A stretch of 64,000 nt of DNA from Parietichytrium sp. I65-24A (lineage: Eukaryota; Sar; Bigyra; Thraustochytrida; Thraustochytriidae): positions 1,054,001 through 1,118,000 of the forward strand of contig BLSF01000002.1 in assembly GCA_012862575.1 (NCBI GenBank), in the 5' to 3' direction. This document shows, piece by piece, positions 47,201 through 56,748 of the stretch (its first letter is position 1; every line of letters starts with the position of its first letter). Position numbers and translations under genes: made by a program. The notes beneath the pieces were generated by a model. That model searched no databases. It was not told where the DNA came from and saw nothing but the letters and a program-made list of their open reading frames with translations.

Positions 47201-48925
47201 TATGAGAAGCAAATGATAGCAAGTGTCACTGATGGGTGGATGGATGAATGAATGAATGATTGAGATCCGCGCTCATCACATCTCATTACTGTTCTTACTG
47301 TTCTGTTTATGGAGTGGTACTGGCACCTCTAGTACTTGTAAAATGTAATGCACGCGCCATAGACACAAAGCAAATGCTCGTTCGCTTCCAATTACTTGTT
47401 CGTCCTCAGTCGGGTAGAACCTCCCTCCCTCTTTTCCCTGTGAGAGAATGCTTGTTTCCATCCTCCAATGCCATTGAGTGTGGCAAGTGAATGAACTGAA
47501 TTTCTCATCCAGAAATCTGAATTCTGAAAAGAATAGTTCCTCTCCTCAGAGCGACACAGAGAGCGAGCGTGACGAGCAGTGTATAGAGAATTCGCCTACC
47601 AGGACGCCTGAAATCTGTGCGGAGTGAGACGCAAATAAAAATGCAACCAACAGTCAAACAGTGTCGTCAGCAACGTTAGTGAATGCACGAGCCGACGTCA
47701 CTTGAGATGAAGAACACTTCATTTCAATCAAGAACAAGTAAACTTAGTATGCAAGACGCTCACGGCGGCGGCGCTCAAGCAACTAAGCTTCTCGAAAGGC
47801 GGACTGGAATCTGTACGAAGAAAGTTTCATCAGACCAAATCGCCAAGTTCGTGACGTTGCTCGACTAACTTATAGAGTTTGATCGACTCATTGTCAGCAA
47901 AGATCAGCGAAGGCTTTCATCATTTCATCACCCTTCCCGTCACGCACAACTTCAGCTCCGCCTAACATTCCAACATTAGTACTCTACCTGGAACCTTGGT
48001 CGGAAGTTGGCGTTTTCTTCAGCCACGGAAACTGCAAGCTGGAAGCTGTCGGTCGGGGAATAAAAAAGGCGCTCAGTGCCCATGCGAGTCAACGCGCAAT
48101 GCGAGACCCAGCTTTGAGAGAGCCCCACAGGCAAGCGGTCTAGGCCTGCCTCCTGGAGAATGTGGAGAAGTGGAAACAGCTCGGGGGAAAAACAGCGATC
48201 ACGATCGAGCGCTGCCTGGACAACTTTCATTCTTACCGCCAAGTAGTCGTATGGTGCTGACGCTGCAGGGATCTGCAGGGGCCATGAGAGAGAGAAAGTT
48301 GCCCAACTTGCCATCCACAGTGACGATGTGACGATTGTCCAGTGAAGAAAGATCAAACTCAAAAAGACAAGACTCAGAAATAAGGTAGAATAGCGAAATG
48401 GGTTTCACTTTGGGAAATCTGCTCGCGCTAGGAGATACTATATACCGCACCTCCTCGCGACTGAGACAACCTGAGGGGAGCTAGTGTTACTACCAAGAAC
48501 CTTACCCGGCCTGGCGAAACGAGAAAACGTGAACAGCATGTTTCGTGGGGAACTCGACCCTGAATTTCTCCGAGATTTCCCTCGATCTCGACCGCCTTCC
48601 ACCTTCCCTTTCCCGTGCACACCTCCATCGGAGAGAACAGAGTGTCGTTCGCCGAAGCAGGCGTGGAACAGAGTACTGTTCCGCAGCCCGAACAACGAGC
48701 CAATCGCGAATGCGCTGTGTTCTCCCTAGCGTCTCCTATCACACACGTGCCCAGTTTGACCACCTCTCCCAACACTATCTATAGCAACTCTATAAGACTG
48801 GTGTGTACTTGGCGCTGTACCGACCTGAGTGCTACCACAAGGTTAAGGCTTACACTAGGAGAGGAGGGTGAGCGAACGAACATGCTCATTCGTATTTTTG
48901 GAGAGCGAGTGTCCTCACTGCCACG

Positions 48926-48982
48926 CAGAGAAAGAGAGAGAAAGAGAAAGAGAGAGAGAGAGGAAGAGAGAGAAAAGGAGAG
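48926..48982 (+). repeat. GA-rich tract before the severin gene
   Basis: Interrupted GAGA/AAAGAGAG sequence on the sense strand, 90-145 nt upstream of the ATG. Confidence 0.8.
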
Positions 48983-49071
48983 GCGAAGAGGGAAGGAGTT
49001 GGTTGTTGTCGTGGAGAATAGGAGTGAGTCAGTGAGTGGGCAGGAAGGAGACGGTGTGAGAGGGTGCAGAG

Positions 49072-50350
49072 ATGGAGAAGCAGAAGGAGTACAAGTGGCA
49101 GGACACGAACCTGGCGCTGTTCGGGAGCGATATAGAAAAGAAGCTCAAGGAGACCGCAGCACAGAGCGAGGCGCAATGGAGGGGACTTGGGGACGACGAA
49201 GAGCTGCGCATCTGGCGCATTGAGAAGTTTGAGGTGATCCCTTGGCCGAAAAAGAAGTATGGTAGCTTTCACAAGGGCGACAGCTACATCATCTATCACT
49301 CTTACAAGAAGAACCCTGATCGCTCCGACGCTTTGGCGTACGATATCTTCTTCTGGATCGGAAACGAGTCTTCGCAGGACGAGTACGGGACCGCGGCCTA
49401 CAAAACGGTAGAGCGTAAGTTGACACATTTCTTGCTTTTGCCTGCGCTGTATTTGTCCCTAGCCTTACCATGAATCGCCTGTAGTGGATCACTATCTCAA
49501 GGACCGCGCCATTCAGCATCGCGAAGTCCAGGAACACGAAACGAAAGCTTTTCTCAGCCTGTTCCAGTCCACCGGGATCACGTACCTCGAAGGTGGCGTA
49601 GAATCCGGTTTCAACCATGTTGAGGAAGAGGTCTTTAGAACTGCATTGTTCCAGGTCAAAGGAGTCAAGGGCGCCCTCGTGCTCAACGAGGTCAAGCTTC
49701 GCCGCGACTCACTCAACTCTGGCGACGTTTTCGTGCTCGATCTCGGGCACACCATCTACCAATGGAACGGAAAGGAGTCCAACATGCACGAGAAGAATGC
49801 TGCCAAAAGCTTGGTGAGCAGTGTCGCTGGAAGCCGTGGCGGAAACGCGAAGTCGTACGTGTTGGATGAGGGCCAAGATTCAGAGGCTGTTGAATTTTGG
49901 GATGCAATTCCTGGTGAAAGAAAATTCCTTGGATTCACGGTGCGAACGTACAGTCCGAAAGGTGAGCTTGAAGGCGGAGAAGATGACCAAGTCAAAGCAT
50001 TCCGAAAGCTTCTCTACCGGCTCTCTGATGAATCCGGCTCCATTAAATTCGCCTCTCGAGCTAAGGCTTCACGAAAAGACAACAAGATCAATCGAAAGAA
50101 GCTTGAGTCCAAGGACGCCTTCGTACTTGACGATGGATTCAACATCTGGGTATGGATTGGAGAAGGGGCTTCCAGCTCTGAAAGAGGCCTGGCTATGTCA
50201 TATGCGATGAAATACATTACGAAGCAAAAGCGCCCGGCGTTCATGCCCATCACGGTTGTGAAAGAAGGCAGCGAACCTCCAAGGTTCACCGAAAACTTTG
50301 CGGAGCGCCCTGTTACTTGCTTTAGCTTTCTGGACGATATGTTGCATTAG
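49072..50350 (+). CDS. Severin/fragmin-like actin-binding protein (three gelsolin repeats, two exons)
   Basis: Exon 1 is 49072-49414 and exon 2 is 49485-50350, giving 402 aa. The 70-nt intron (49415-49484) begins GTAAGT and ends TGTAG, phase 1; joining C+TG gives Leu in TVELDHYLKDRAIQHREVQ, a gelsolin-family signature that crosses the junction. Three gelsolin repeats are visible: G1 (residues ~40-125; HKGDSYIIYHSY, FFWIGNESSQDEYGTAA), G2 (~150-240; VFVLDLGHTIYQWNG) and G3 (~300-395; DAFVLDDGFNIWVWIGEGA). Three-repeat members (severin, fragmin, CapG) sever and cap actin filaments in a Ca2+-dependent way in the cytosol. The N-terminal WQDTNLALFGSDIEKKLKE is shared with severins. Length is normal for the subgroup. 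Confidence 0.95.
49415..49484 (+). other. Intron of the severin-like gene
   Basis: 70 nt, GTAAGT donor and CTGTAG acceptor, phase 1. The conserved gelsolin sequence VEL-DHYL spans the junction, so the boundaries are secure. Confidence 0.93.
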
Positions 50351-50807
50351 ATATTGACTTTTAGATCAAACGTAGACACATGGCTTCCTTAATGCAGCGT
50401 CCTCCCACAGGCCCTCAACACTCGAACCTTCTCGACTTGAACCAATAATCAGTGTGTCTTTTGAAAACCAGTTTTCTTTACTGTGTTCAAGTTGTTGCAG
50501 TGCTTCTTCTAAAGGCAAGAATGCGCAACACAGTTAACTGTTCGCGAACAAAGCCTGGCAACTCGACTCTATTTGGTTTTCTCCCTTACAGTCATGGGTC
50601 GCTCACATTTCGTCGTGTCGCTGTCACTGTGTCTGAAATTTTCAGAGCCGCTTTCTTCTCGGAGCACAACGCCTGGTTTAAACGTTCTCAGCTTAAAAAA
50701 AAATATTATTATAAAGATTCGTCTAAGCTCTAAATGCATTTGAGAGGAGAAAGATTGATATGTTTGGAGGAACACATAGGCGCTTACTGCACAGTTGGCT
50801 ATCGTGA
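50351..50807. other. Intergenic severin / paralogue A
   Basis: About 450 nt of AT-rich DNA between two convergent genes. No feature recognised. Confidence 0.5.
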
Positions 50808-51194
50808 CTACTGATTGAGCTCTGATTCCTCAATCTCTCTTAAGAGACCCTCATCAAATTCAGGGATGAATCCAAGCGGGGCTTCGTGTTCTTGCTTCAC
50901 CTTGGTTGCGACCATCACCTGACCATTGACGCCGCGAACCACTTCATGCGACACTGAAAGTCGAAAAAGCTTTCCTCTTCGGTACCTCCAAAGTTTTCCT
51001 TTCAGATCTTTCAAGCCCCAAAATTTCTGTAGGCGTTCTCGGATGTTTTTTTTTCGCCCTCTAATTCTTTCAGCCTCTTTCTCTTCTGCAGAAGGCGAGC
51101 TGAAAAAGTTCTTTAGGGCCATTAGCCGCTTGGCCGACACCACGCTCTTTTGCGAATCTTTTGTCTGCACCTCATCGTTCCCACTTTCTCTCAC
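50808..51194 (-). pseudogene. C-terminal part of paralogue A, out of frame with its N-terminal part
   Basis: 128 codons whose last ~100 align closely with the C-terminus of paralogue B (KDLKGKLWRYRRGKLFRLS, GFIPEFDEGLLREIEESELNQ). No good ATG opens it. It is joined to the upstream ORF by repeat-coding DNA (51195-51346) that is open in the right frame once one base is allowed at the KRPN/KRPK junction. It is either the end of a frameshifted gene or evidence of a sequencing indel in a T run. Confidence 0.65.
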
Positions 51195-51234
51195 CCCTGC
51201 AAGCGTTTCCCAGACCTGCTCCCTTTCCTCTTTC

Positions 51235-51630
51235 TCTTCTGCGGAAGATGCGCTAAATCGACTCGTTGCGGAAGATGTGCTAAATCGATTCGTTGCGAAA
51301 GATGCGTTAGATTGACTCTTTGCGGAAGATGCGCTAAATCGACTCTTTAGAGATTTGGCCGCTTGGCCGACACCTCGCCCTCTTGCAAATCTTGTGTTTC
51401 CACCTCGTCGCTCCCGCCTTCTCTCACCTCTGCAAACGTTTCCCGTGTCTGCTCCGGTTCTTCTTTTTCTTCTGCGGAAGATGCGCTAAATCGACTCTTT
51501 GCGGAAGCTGCGCTAAATCGACTCGTTGCGGAAGATGCGCTAGATTGACTCTTTGCGGAAGATGTGCTAAATCGACTCTTTGCGGAAGATGCGCTAAATC
51601 GACTCGTTGCGGAAGATCCGCCAAGTAGAC
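51235..51630 (-). repeat. 27-bp coding minisatellite in paralogue A
   Basis: Two clusters (about 51237-51345 and 51475-51625) of a 27-bp unit, GACTCTTTGCGGAAGATGCG plus CTAAATC on the plus strand, encoding SSAKSRFSA-type 9-mers. Unit variants (CGTTGCG, GATTGAC) alternate between clusters, indicating that they expanded together with the larger block. Confidence 0.85.
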
Positions 51631-52573
51631 TCTTCAGAGATTTTGGCCGCTTGGCCGATACCTCGCCCTCCTGCAAATCTTGTGTTTGCAACTCGTCGCT
51701 CACGCCTTCTCTCACCTCTGCAAACGTTTCCCGTGTCTGCTCCGTTTCTTCTTTTTCTTCTGCAGAAGGTGCGCTTAAAAGATTCTGTAGGGCTAATTGT
51801 CGCTTGGCCAACACGTCGCTCTCCTGCGAATCTTGTGCTTCCACCACATCGCTCACAACTTCTCTCACCTTTTTAAACGTTTTCCAGATCCGCCTCCTAT
51901 TCTCAACACTTACTTGGAGTTTCTTGGGAAGTTTCTCTTGAATCTGATCGAACTCGCTTTCGTCCCCGTCAAATACATAAACGAGACCTGCGATCAGACT
52001 ATCCACCTCATTGAGATCGTCTTCCGACGAAAGATTGACTCTTCTGAGAGACTGCAATAATCGTAGCTTGACGATCACTTCCGCGCGTATCTCGAACAGC
52101 CTTCCGGCAGCCCCAATCTGCCGCTCACGGAAGGAGAGCGGAGATCCTTTGTTAAGATCTTGAAATGGTGCAGCCATTCTCATCGTATCAAGCATGTGCG
52201 ATAACTCTTCGCCCCGCAACCTGTTATAAATTCTTGCTTTTTCGAACTCCGCGTCGTCACTGCTGTCAAAAAAGCAAAGCATGCATCGCTGTATTCCGTA
52301 GTCCTCAATGTACTTGTTCAGGATGTCGAGCTCGTTTCTGTAATAGCTAAGAAGGCCATTCCACCTCGGATTCTTTTTCACAAGCTTCAACCGCGCTTTT
52401 GCATGTGTGCCGTATGTGAATGAAGGTAAGTTGAATCTACAAGCCCTGCATCCAGGGCACGGACTCGTACTGTCGATATGATATCGCAACGCTGCTTCAT
52501 AGTCCTTCCTGGAGATTTTCTTCGCAAGGTGGGCACCGAGAACGCGCCCATCAAAAGCAGTTCCACCACTCAT
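51347..52573 (-). CDS. Unknown-family protein, paralogue A (repeat-expanded, probably frameshifted)
   Basis: ATG at 52573 (MSGGTAFDGR), 408 codons to the stop at 51347. Residues 1-235 align with paralogue B at 55693-56748: a PCPGCRACRF Cys cluster, ELDILNKYIEDYGI, RIYNRLRGEELSHMLDTMR, SPLSFRERQIGAAGRLFEIR and a helical KLPKKLQVSVENRRRIW block. I recognise no known domain. The second half is expanded compared with B by repeats: a ~50-residue block (ETFAEVREG...QDLQEGEVSAKRP) present in several copies and, nested inside, 9-residue units such as SSAKSRFSA. The frame ends in the last block copy, where TTT replaces the TTTT found in its sister repeat; without that change the frame would run to the B-like C-terminus at 50808. 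Confidence 0.75.
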   Translation of the reverse strand: MSGGTAFDGRVLGAHLAKKISRKDYEAALRYHIDSTSPCPGCRACRFNLPSFTYGTHAKARLKLVKKNPRWNGLLSYYRNELDILNKYIEDYGIQRCMLCFFDSSDDAEFEKARIYNRLRGEELSHMLDTMRMAAPFQDLNKGSPLSFRERQIGAAGRLFEIRAEVIVKLRLLQSLRRVNLSSEDDLNEVDSLIAGLVYVFDGDESEFDQIQEKLPKKLQVSVENRRRIWKTFKKVREVVSDVVEAQDSQESDVLAKRQLALQNLLSAPSAEEKEETEQTRETFAEVREGVSDELQTQDLQEGEVSAKRPKSLKSLLGGSSATSRFSASSAKSRFSTSSAKSQSSASSATSRFSAASAKSRFSASSAEEKEEPEQTRETFAEVREGGSDEVETQDLQEGEVSAKRPNL

Positions 52574-54462
52574 GCTGCAATGGAAACTGCCGCTGCCTAC
52601 ACTTGACCAAATGCTCTACAGCTCGAGTTTTGGGTCTGCCCGACCTTGACTCATATTTTGCTCCTCTCCGTAAGAAAATCCGCTTCAAACACTCAGGGCA
52701 ATAACAGCTGTGATAACACAATTGCCGAAACCTGCACGTTTATAATCCTACTGACTGTGAGCACATGGGATCCCAAAAACCCTGCGACAGTTCCAGCGGA
52801 GGCGAACGACAGTGAGCAGCTGTAACTCCTGCCTGCGGTAAGGTCTGTAAGATGGCATAGCCCGTCACCCCATAGTTGTGCTAGTTACGCTCTCAAATGC
52901 GAGAACCCTAACCTAATGGCTCGTGACGATGTGCACACCCTGCTGAGGACTGCCTGACCTGCATGAGAGGATATCGAAGACGTGAATGCGGGGTTGTGAG
53001 GGCCTGGCGCTGTAAGCGTTTTGTCAAAGAGGAGCGCAGCATAGCCCAATCGATCCCCATTTTGGGTACTAGTAGTCATTCGGGTTCGATTTTGTCTTGT
53101 ATGAAATAGGGTACTCAAGGGCTAATGCTCACAGCGAGTACAGCTAATCTTCGCTGCTCACTCTCCGACGCTGGAAAAGTAGGTGTCACTAAGCTTATGG
53201 CGATTGTGGTCACATCATCATGATTGAGAAACGCTAAGGGGTCTCGTATACTCTCTAGCACATCGTCCGTCCCCGGCCCACGCGTATACGCTTGCATATA
53301 ACTAAAGCGGTATACGTTGTGGCTCAAAGAGTCGCCCAGTGATCATCGATGCACAGTGTGAATTAGTTGCCGACGCTACTAATCTTCCATGTTTGTTGGT
53401 TTGCTTATTTGTTTCCGCTATCACCTGTAGCCTTGTACCAGTCCACTGTTTCGTCACGGAGGTGGGCTTCGCTTTCAAACCATGCACCTCCTCAGCGGAG
53501 GCGAAAGAAAGTGAGCAGCTGTAACCCCTGCCATAGTGGGGTGGCACCTCCTAGGAAGTCCCCTTTGTGTACGCCCGCTTCCGATGATATTCAAGACGGT
53601 ATGCAGGACTAGTGCGGTACATCATTTGGGTTTGTTTTGGATGTTTTGGGAGCCTAGCCTCTGCCAAGGCATCAACGTTCCAGAACTCCAGGCGATTGTT
53701 GGTCCCAATCGCAAAGGCAACCTTGGCGAGGCAGGTGGTCCAAAAACGTGGGGTTGAGAACACGAGTCAGCTCGCTACTATGCTGTTGATAATTTGTAAC
53801 GCCAGTGATCGCTCATTGGAAAAAAATTCGGTGGCAGGCAGGCAGGCAGGCACGCTGAGAAAGGTAGAAGTAAGAATGATTTCAATGTGAAAGAATGACG
53901 AAAACCTATGCCTCATGAGCGCAGTTTCCCAGCCTTTGGCAGTTGCTCTGAATTCCGATGTTCATATCACTTCATATCTTTTTAGAACAGCAACTGGTAA
54001 CCCAATCTTGAGTAGGACGCTCTATTTTTCAAAGCGACAATTTGTGCTTTGAGGAAAGAGTATGTGAGGGTTGCCTGCACATCCGAAAAGTGTGCGCCGC
54101 CGGTGGACGCCGAGCGCGTCCCGTCCACAGAAGCATCAATCAGCGTTACTAGTCGGTACTCGCAGCAGGGGCACCCGTCTCATCCACAAGGATGCCTGTC
54201 GTACAAGTTGTATGGGATCCTGGAGCTGTCACAGCCCGCACTCGAGAATGGTTTCCACACCACTTGCTCGTCCTCCTTCCAGCCCACCAGCCTGTGGAAT
54301 GGCACGTGCCACCGTTGCCCACTCACTACCTGGAATCGCTCGCTTTCGCTTTGCTGTTTTCTTGGGGTAATGAGGAAATGCCTTCTTACGAATTTATCGA
54401 GATAGCGTTCGCTCCTCGTGCCACCAGATCGAATTTCTCTCAAGATCTTCACTGTCAAAGAA

Positions 54463-54502
54463 ATCAAATCAATCCAAATCAAATCAAATCAAATCCGAGA
54501 AA
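54463..54502. repeat. (AAATC)n array, copy 1
   Basis: Pentanucleotide AAATC repeats at the same relative place as in the sister duplication (55153-55222) and in unit B (58487-58708). Confidence 0.85.
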
Positions 54503-55152
54503 AAAGTGGCGAAGACGATGATGACAAGGATAAAACGACTGACATACCGGTACTACCTGCTTGAGGAAGTGTACGGAGCGTGTAGTATACCCGTTCAAGA
54601 TCAAACCGAACCCACCCAACAGCACGCGACGAAACGAACGAAACGATTCGCACCTCGATGCGATGTAAGTAGGCGGCTGACCAGGCTCTTTGCCATCACG
54701 TTATCACCTATATAAACAGGACTGCACGCCTGAATCTAGAGTACCGGTAAGGAGTTTGTGAGCGTTGCCTGCACATCCGAAAAGTGTGCGCTTGGAGGTC
54801 GCCGAGCGCATCCCGTCCACGGAAGCATCAAGCAGCGTTACTAGTCGGTACTCGCAGCAGGGGCACCCGTCTCATCCACAAGGATGCCTGTCGTACAAGT
54901 TGTATGGGATCCTGGAGCTGTCACAGCCCGCACTCGAGAATGGTTTCCACACCACTTGCTCGTCCTCCTTCCAGCCCACCAGCCTGCAGAATGGCACGTG
55001 CCACCGTTGCCTACTCACTACTTGGAATCGCTCGCTTTCGCTTTGCTGTTTTCTTGGCGTAATGAGGAAATGCCTTCCTACGAATTTATCGAGATAGCGT
55101 TCGCTCCTCGTGCCACCATGTCGAATTTCTCTCAAGATCTTCAATGTGTCAA

Positions 55153-55222
55153 AGAAATCAAATCAATCCAAATTAAACCAATCCAAATCAATCGAATCAA
55201 TTCAAATCAAATCAAATCCGAG
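55153..55222. repeat. (AAATC)n array, copy 2
   Basis: Second AAATC array, with AATCC variants, in the second half of the 692-bp duplication. Confidence 0.85.
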
Positions 55223-55644
55223 AAAGAAGTGGCGAAAACGACGATGACAAGGATGAAACGACCCGGTACTACCTGCTTGAGGAAGTGTACGGTGCGTGTA
55301 GTATACCCGTCCAGTACCAAACCGAATCCACCCAACAGCACGAGACGAAACGAACAAAACGGTTCGCACCTCGATGCGATCTTAGTAGGCGGCTGTCCAA
55401 TCTCTCTGCCATCGTTTTCTCTATACACTTGATTGCGCGCCCGACTCTATCTTCTTAGGTGCTCTTTAGGAAGCACGAAATTTCGAAGAGCGCTAATCCT
55501 TGCTGAAAGGCCCCAATTCCCACGTGTGCGCGAGTGTGGCTGTCATGGAATGGTTTTTAATCGTGGGTGAGGTATCAATGCAAAACGTCACTGCCAGAGT
55601 CACTCGACACCCGAATCTTTTGAGAGACGAAAAAGAAATTGCAA

Positions 55645-55650
55645 TTTATT
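55645..55650 (-). terminator. Candidate poly(A) hexamer of paralogue B
   Basis: AATAAA on the minus strand 43 nt after the paralogue B stop codon. Confidence 0.5.
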
Positions 55651-55692
55651 GAAGGAAGGCATTGGCGCGTACTGCACTGTCAGCCAATTTGG

Positions 55693-56748
55693 CTACTGAT
55701 TGAGCTCTGATTCCTCGACCTCTCTCAAGAGATCCTCATCGAACTCAGGGATGAGTCCAATCGGGGCTTCATGTTCGTACTTCACCTTGGTGGCGACCAT
55801 CACTGACCCATTGGCGCCGCGAACCACTTCATGCGACATTGAAAGTCGAAAAAGCTTTCCCCTTCGGTACCTCCAAAGTTTTCCTTTCAAATCTTTCAAG
55901 CTCCACAATTTTTGGAGACGTGTTCGGATCGTTACTTTTCGCTCTTTAATTCTTTCCGCCTCTATAGATTCTGCAGAAGGCGCGCTAAAAAGATTCTTCA
56001 GGGCTTTTAGCCGCTTGGCCGACGCCTCGCTCTGTTGCGAGTTTTGTGCTTTCACCACGTCGCTCACGCCTTCTCTCACCTTTGCAAACGTTTCCCAGAT
56101 CTGCTTCCTTTTCTCAACACTTACTTGGAGTTTCTTGGGAAGCTTTTCTTGAATTCGACTAAAGTCGCTTTCGTCCCCATCGTATACGTAAGCGATACCT
56201 GCGATCAGATTATCCACCTCATTGAGATCGTCTTCCGAAGAAAGGTCAACGTCTTTGTGAGACTGCGCAACTCGAAGCTCGACGATCACTTCAGCGCGTA
56301 TCTCGAATAGCCTTCCGGCAGCCCCGACTTGCCGCTCACGGAAGGAGAGCGGAGACCCTCCGTTAAGATCCTGGAACGGTGCAGCGTATCTCAACGTGTC
56401 AAGCATGCGCGACATCTTTTCGCCCCGCAGCCTGTTATAAATTCTTCCTTTTTCGAATTTTTGGTCTCGATCGCTGCCGAAATAGCAAAGCATGGTTCGC
56501 TTTATTCCGTAGCTCTCAATGTGCTTGTTCATGATGTCAAGCTCCATGTTGTAGTACTCAAGAAGATTTTTCCACTCCGGATTCTTTTTCTTAAGCTTCT
56601 CCCGCGCTTTTGAGTGTTCGCTGCATTCAGGGCACGGATACGTGGTTGTGATATGGTATTGCATCGCTGCTTCGAGTTCCCCCTTGGTGATTTTATTCTC
56701 ATTGAAGGCACCGCGCATGCGGTCATCGAAAGTAGTTCCACCACTCAT
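55693..56748 (-). CDS. Unknown-family protein, paralogue B (intact)
   Basis: 351 aa from the ATG at 56748 (MSGGTTFDDR), chosen because paralogue A starts with the same MSGG at the equivalent position; the frame upstream has only a TTG. No known domain is recognised. Visible features are a CPECSEH cluster near residue 35, a predicted helical core (residues 50-220) with SPLSFRERQVGAAGRLFEIR as the best-conserved block against A, a charged linker (residues 220-270), a basic segment KDLKGKLWRYRRGKLFRLS and an acidic C-terminus (PEFDEDLLREVEESELNQ). No signal peptide or TM helix is seen. Conservation of frame against A, despite divergent flanks, argues that it codes for protein. It looks lineage-restricted. 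Confidence 0.8.
   Translation of the reverse strand: MSGGTTFDDRMRGAFNENKITKGELEAAMQYHITTTYPCPECSEHSKAREKLKKKNPEWKNLLEYYNMELDIMNKHIESYGIKRTMLCYFGSDRDQKFEKGRIYNRLRGEKMSRMLDTLRYAAPFQDLNGGSPLSFRERQVGAAGRLFEIRAEVIVELRVAQSHKDVDLSSEDDLNEVDNLIAGIAYVYDGDESDFSRIQEKLPKKLQVSVEKRKQIWETFAKVREGVSDVVKAQNSQQSEASAKRLKALKNLFSAPSAESIEAERIKERKVTIRTRLQKLWSLKDLKGKLWRYRRGKLFRLSMSHEVVRGANGSVMVATKVKYEHEAPIGLIPEFDEDLLREVEESELNQ

Larger units (their letters stand above)
42830..49071. other. Gene-poor region (6.2 kb)
   Basis: The largest stretch without a supportable gene. It contains GTAC-rich clusters (44148-44211, 45243-45272), GAATTC motifs (43981-43992, 45643-45660, 47517-47530), a short GTGA run (near 44440-44460), C/T-rich DNA near 43225-43250 upstream of the ATP-grasp gene and GA-rich DNA (48926-48982) before the severin gene. 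Several ORFs of 100-170 codons exist but begin without ATG or have no family features. Confidence 0.55.
54049..55440. repeat. 692-bp direct tandem duplication
   Basis: Two copies (~54049-54720 and ~54741-55440) with high identity and small indels; for example ATGCCTGTCGTACAAG occurs at 54192 and 54884. A more diverged third copy lies in unit B at ~58144-58480. Confidence 0.88.
52574..55692. other. Intergenic part of unit A
   Basis: 3.1 kb without a supportable gene. It holds the landmarks shared with unit B, the 692-bp direct duplication and two AAATC arrays. Short ORFs (MPAHPKSVRR...) are repeated with the DNA but show no domain and are in different frames in the diverged copy. Confidence 0.6.
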
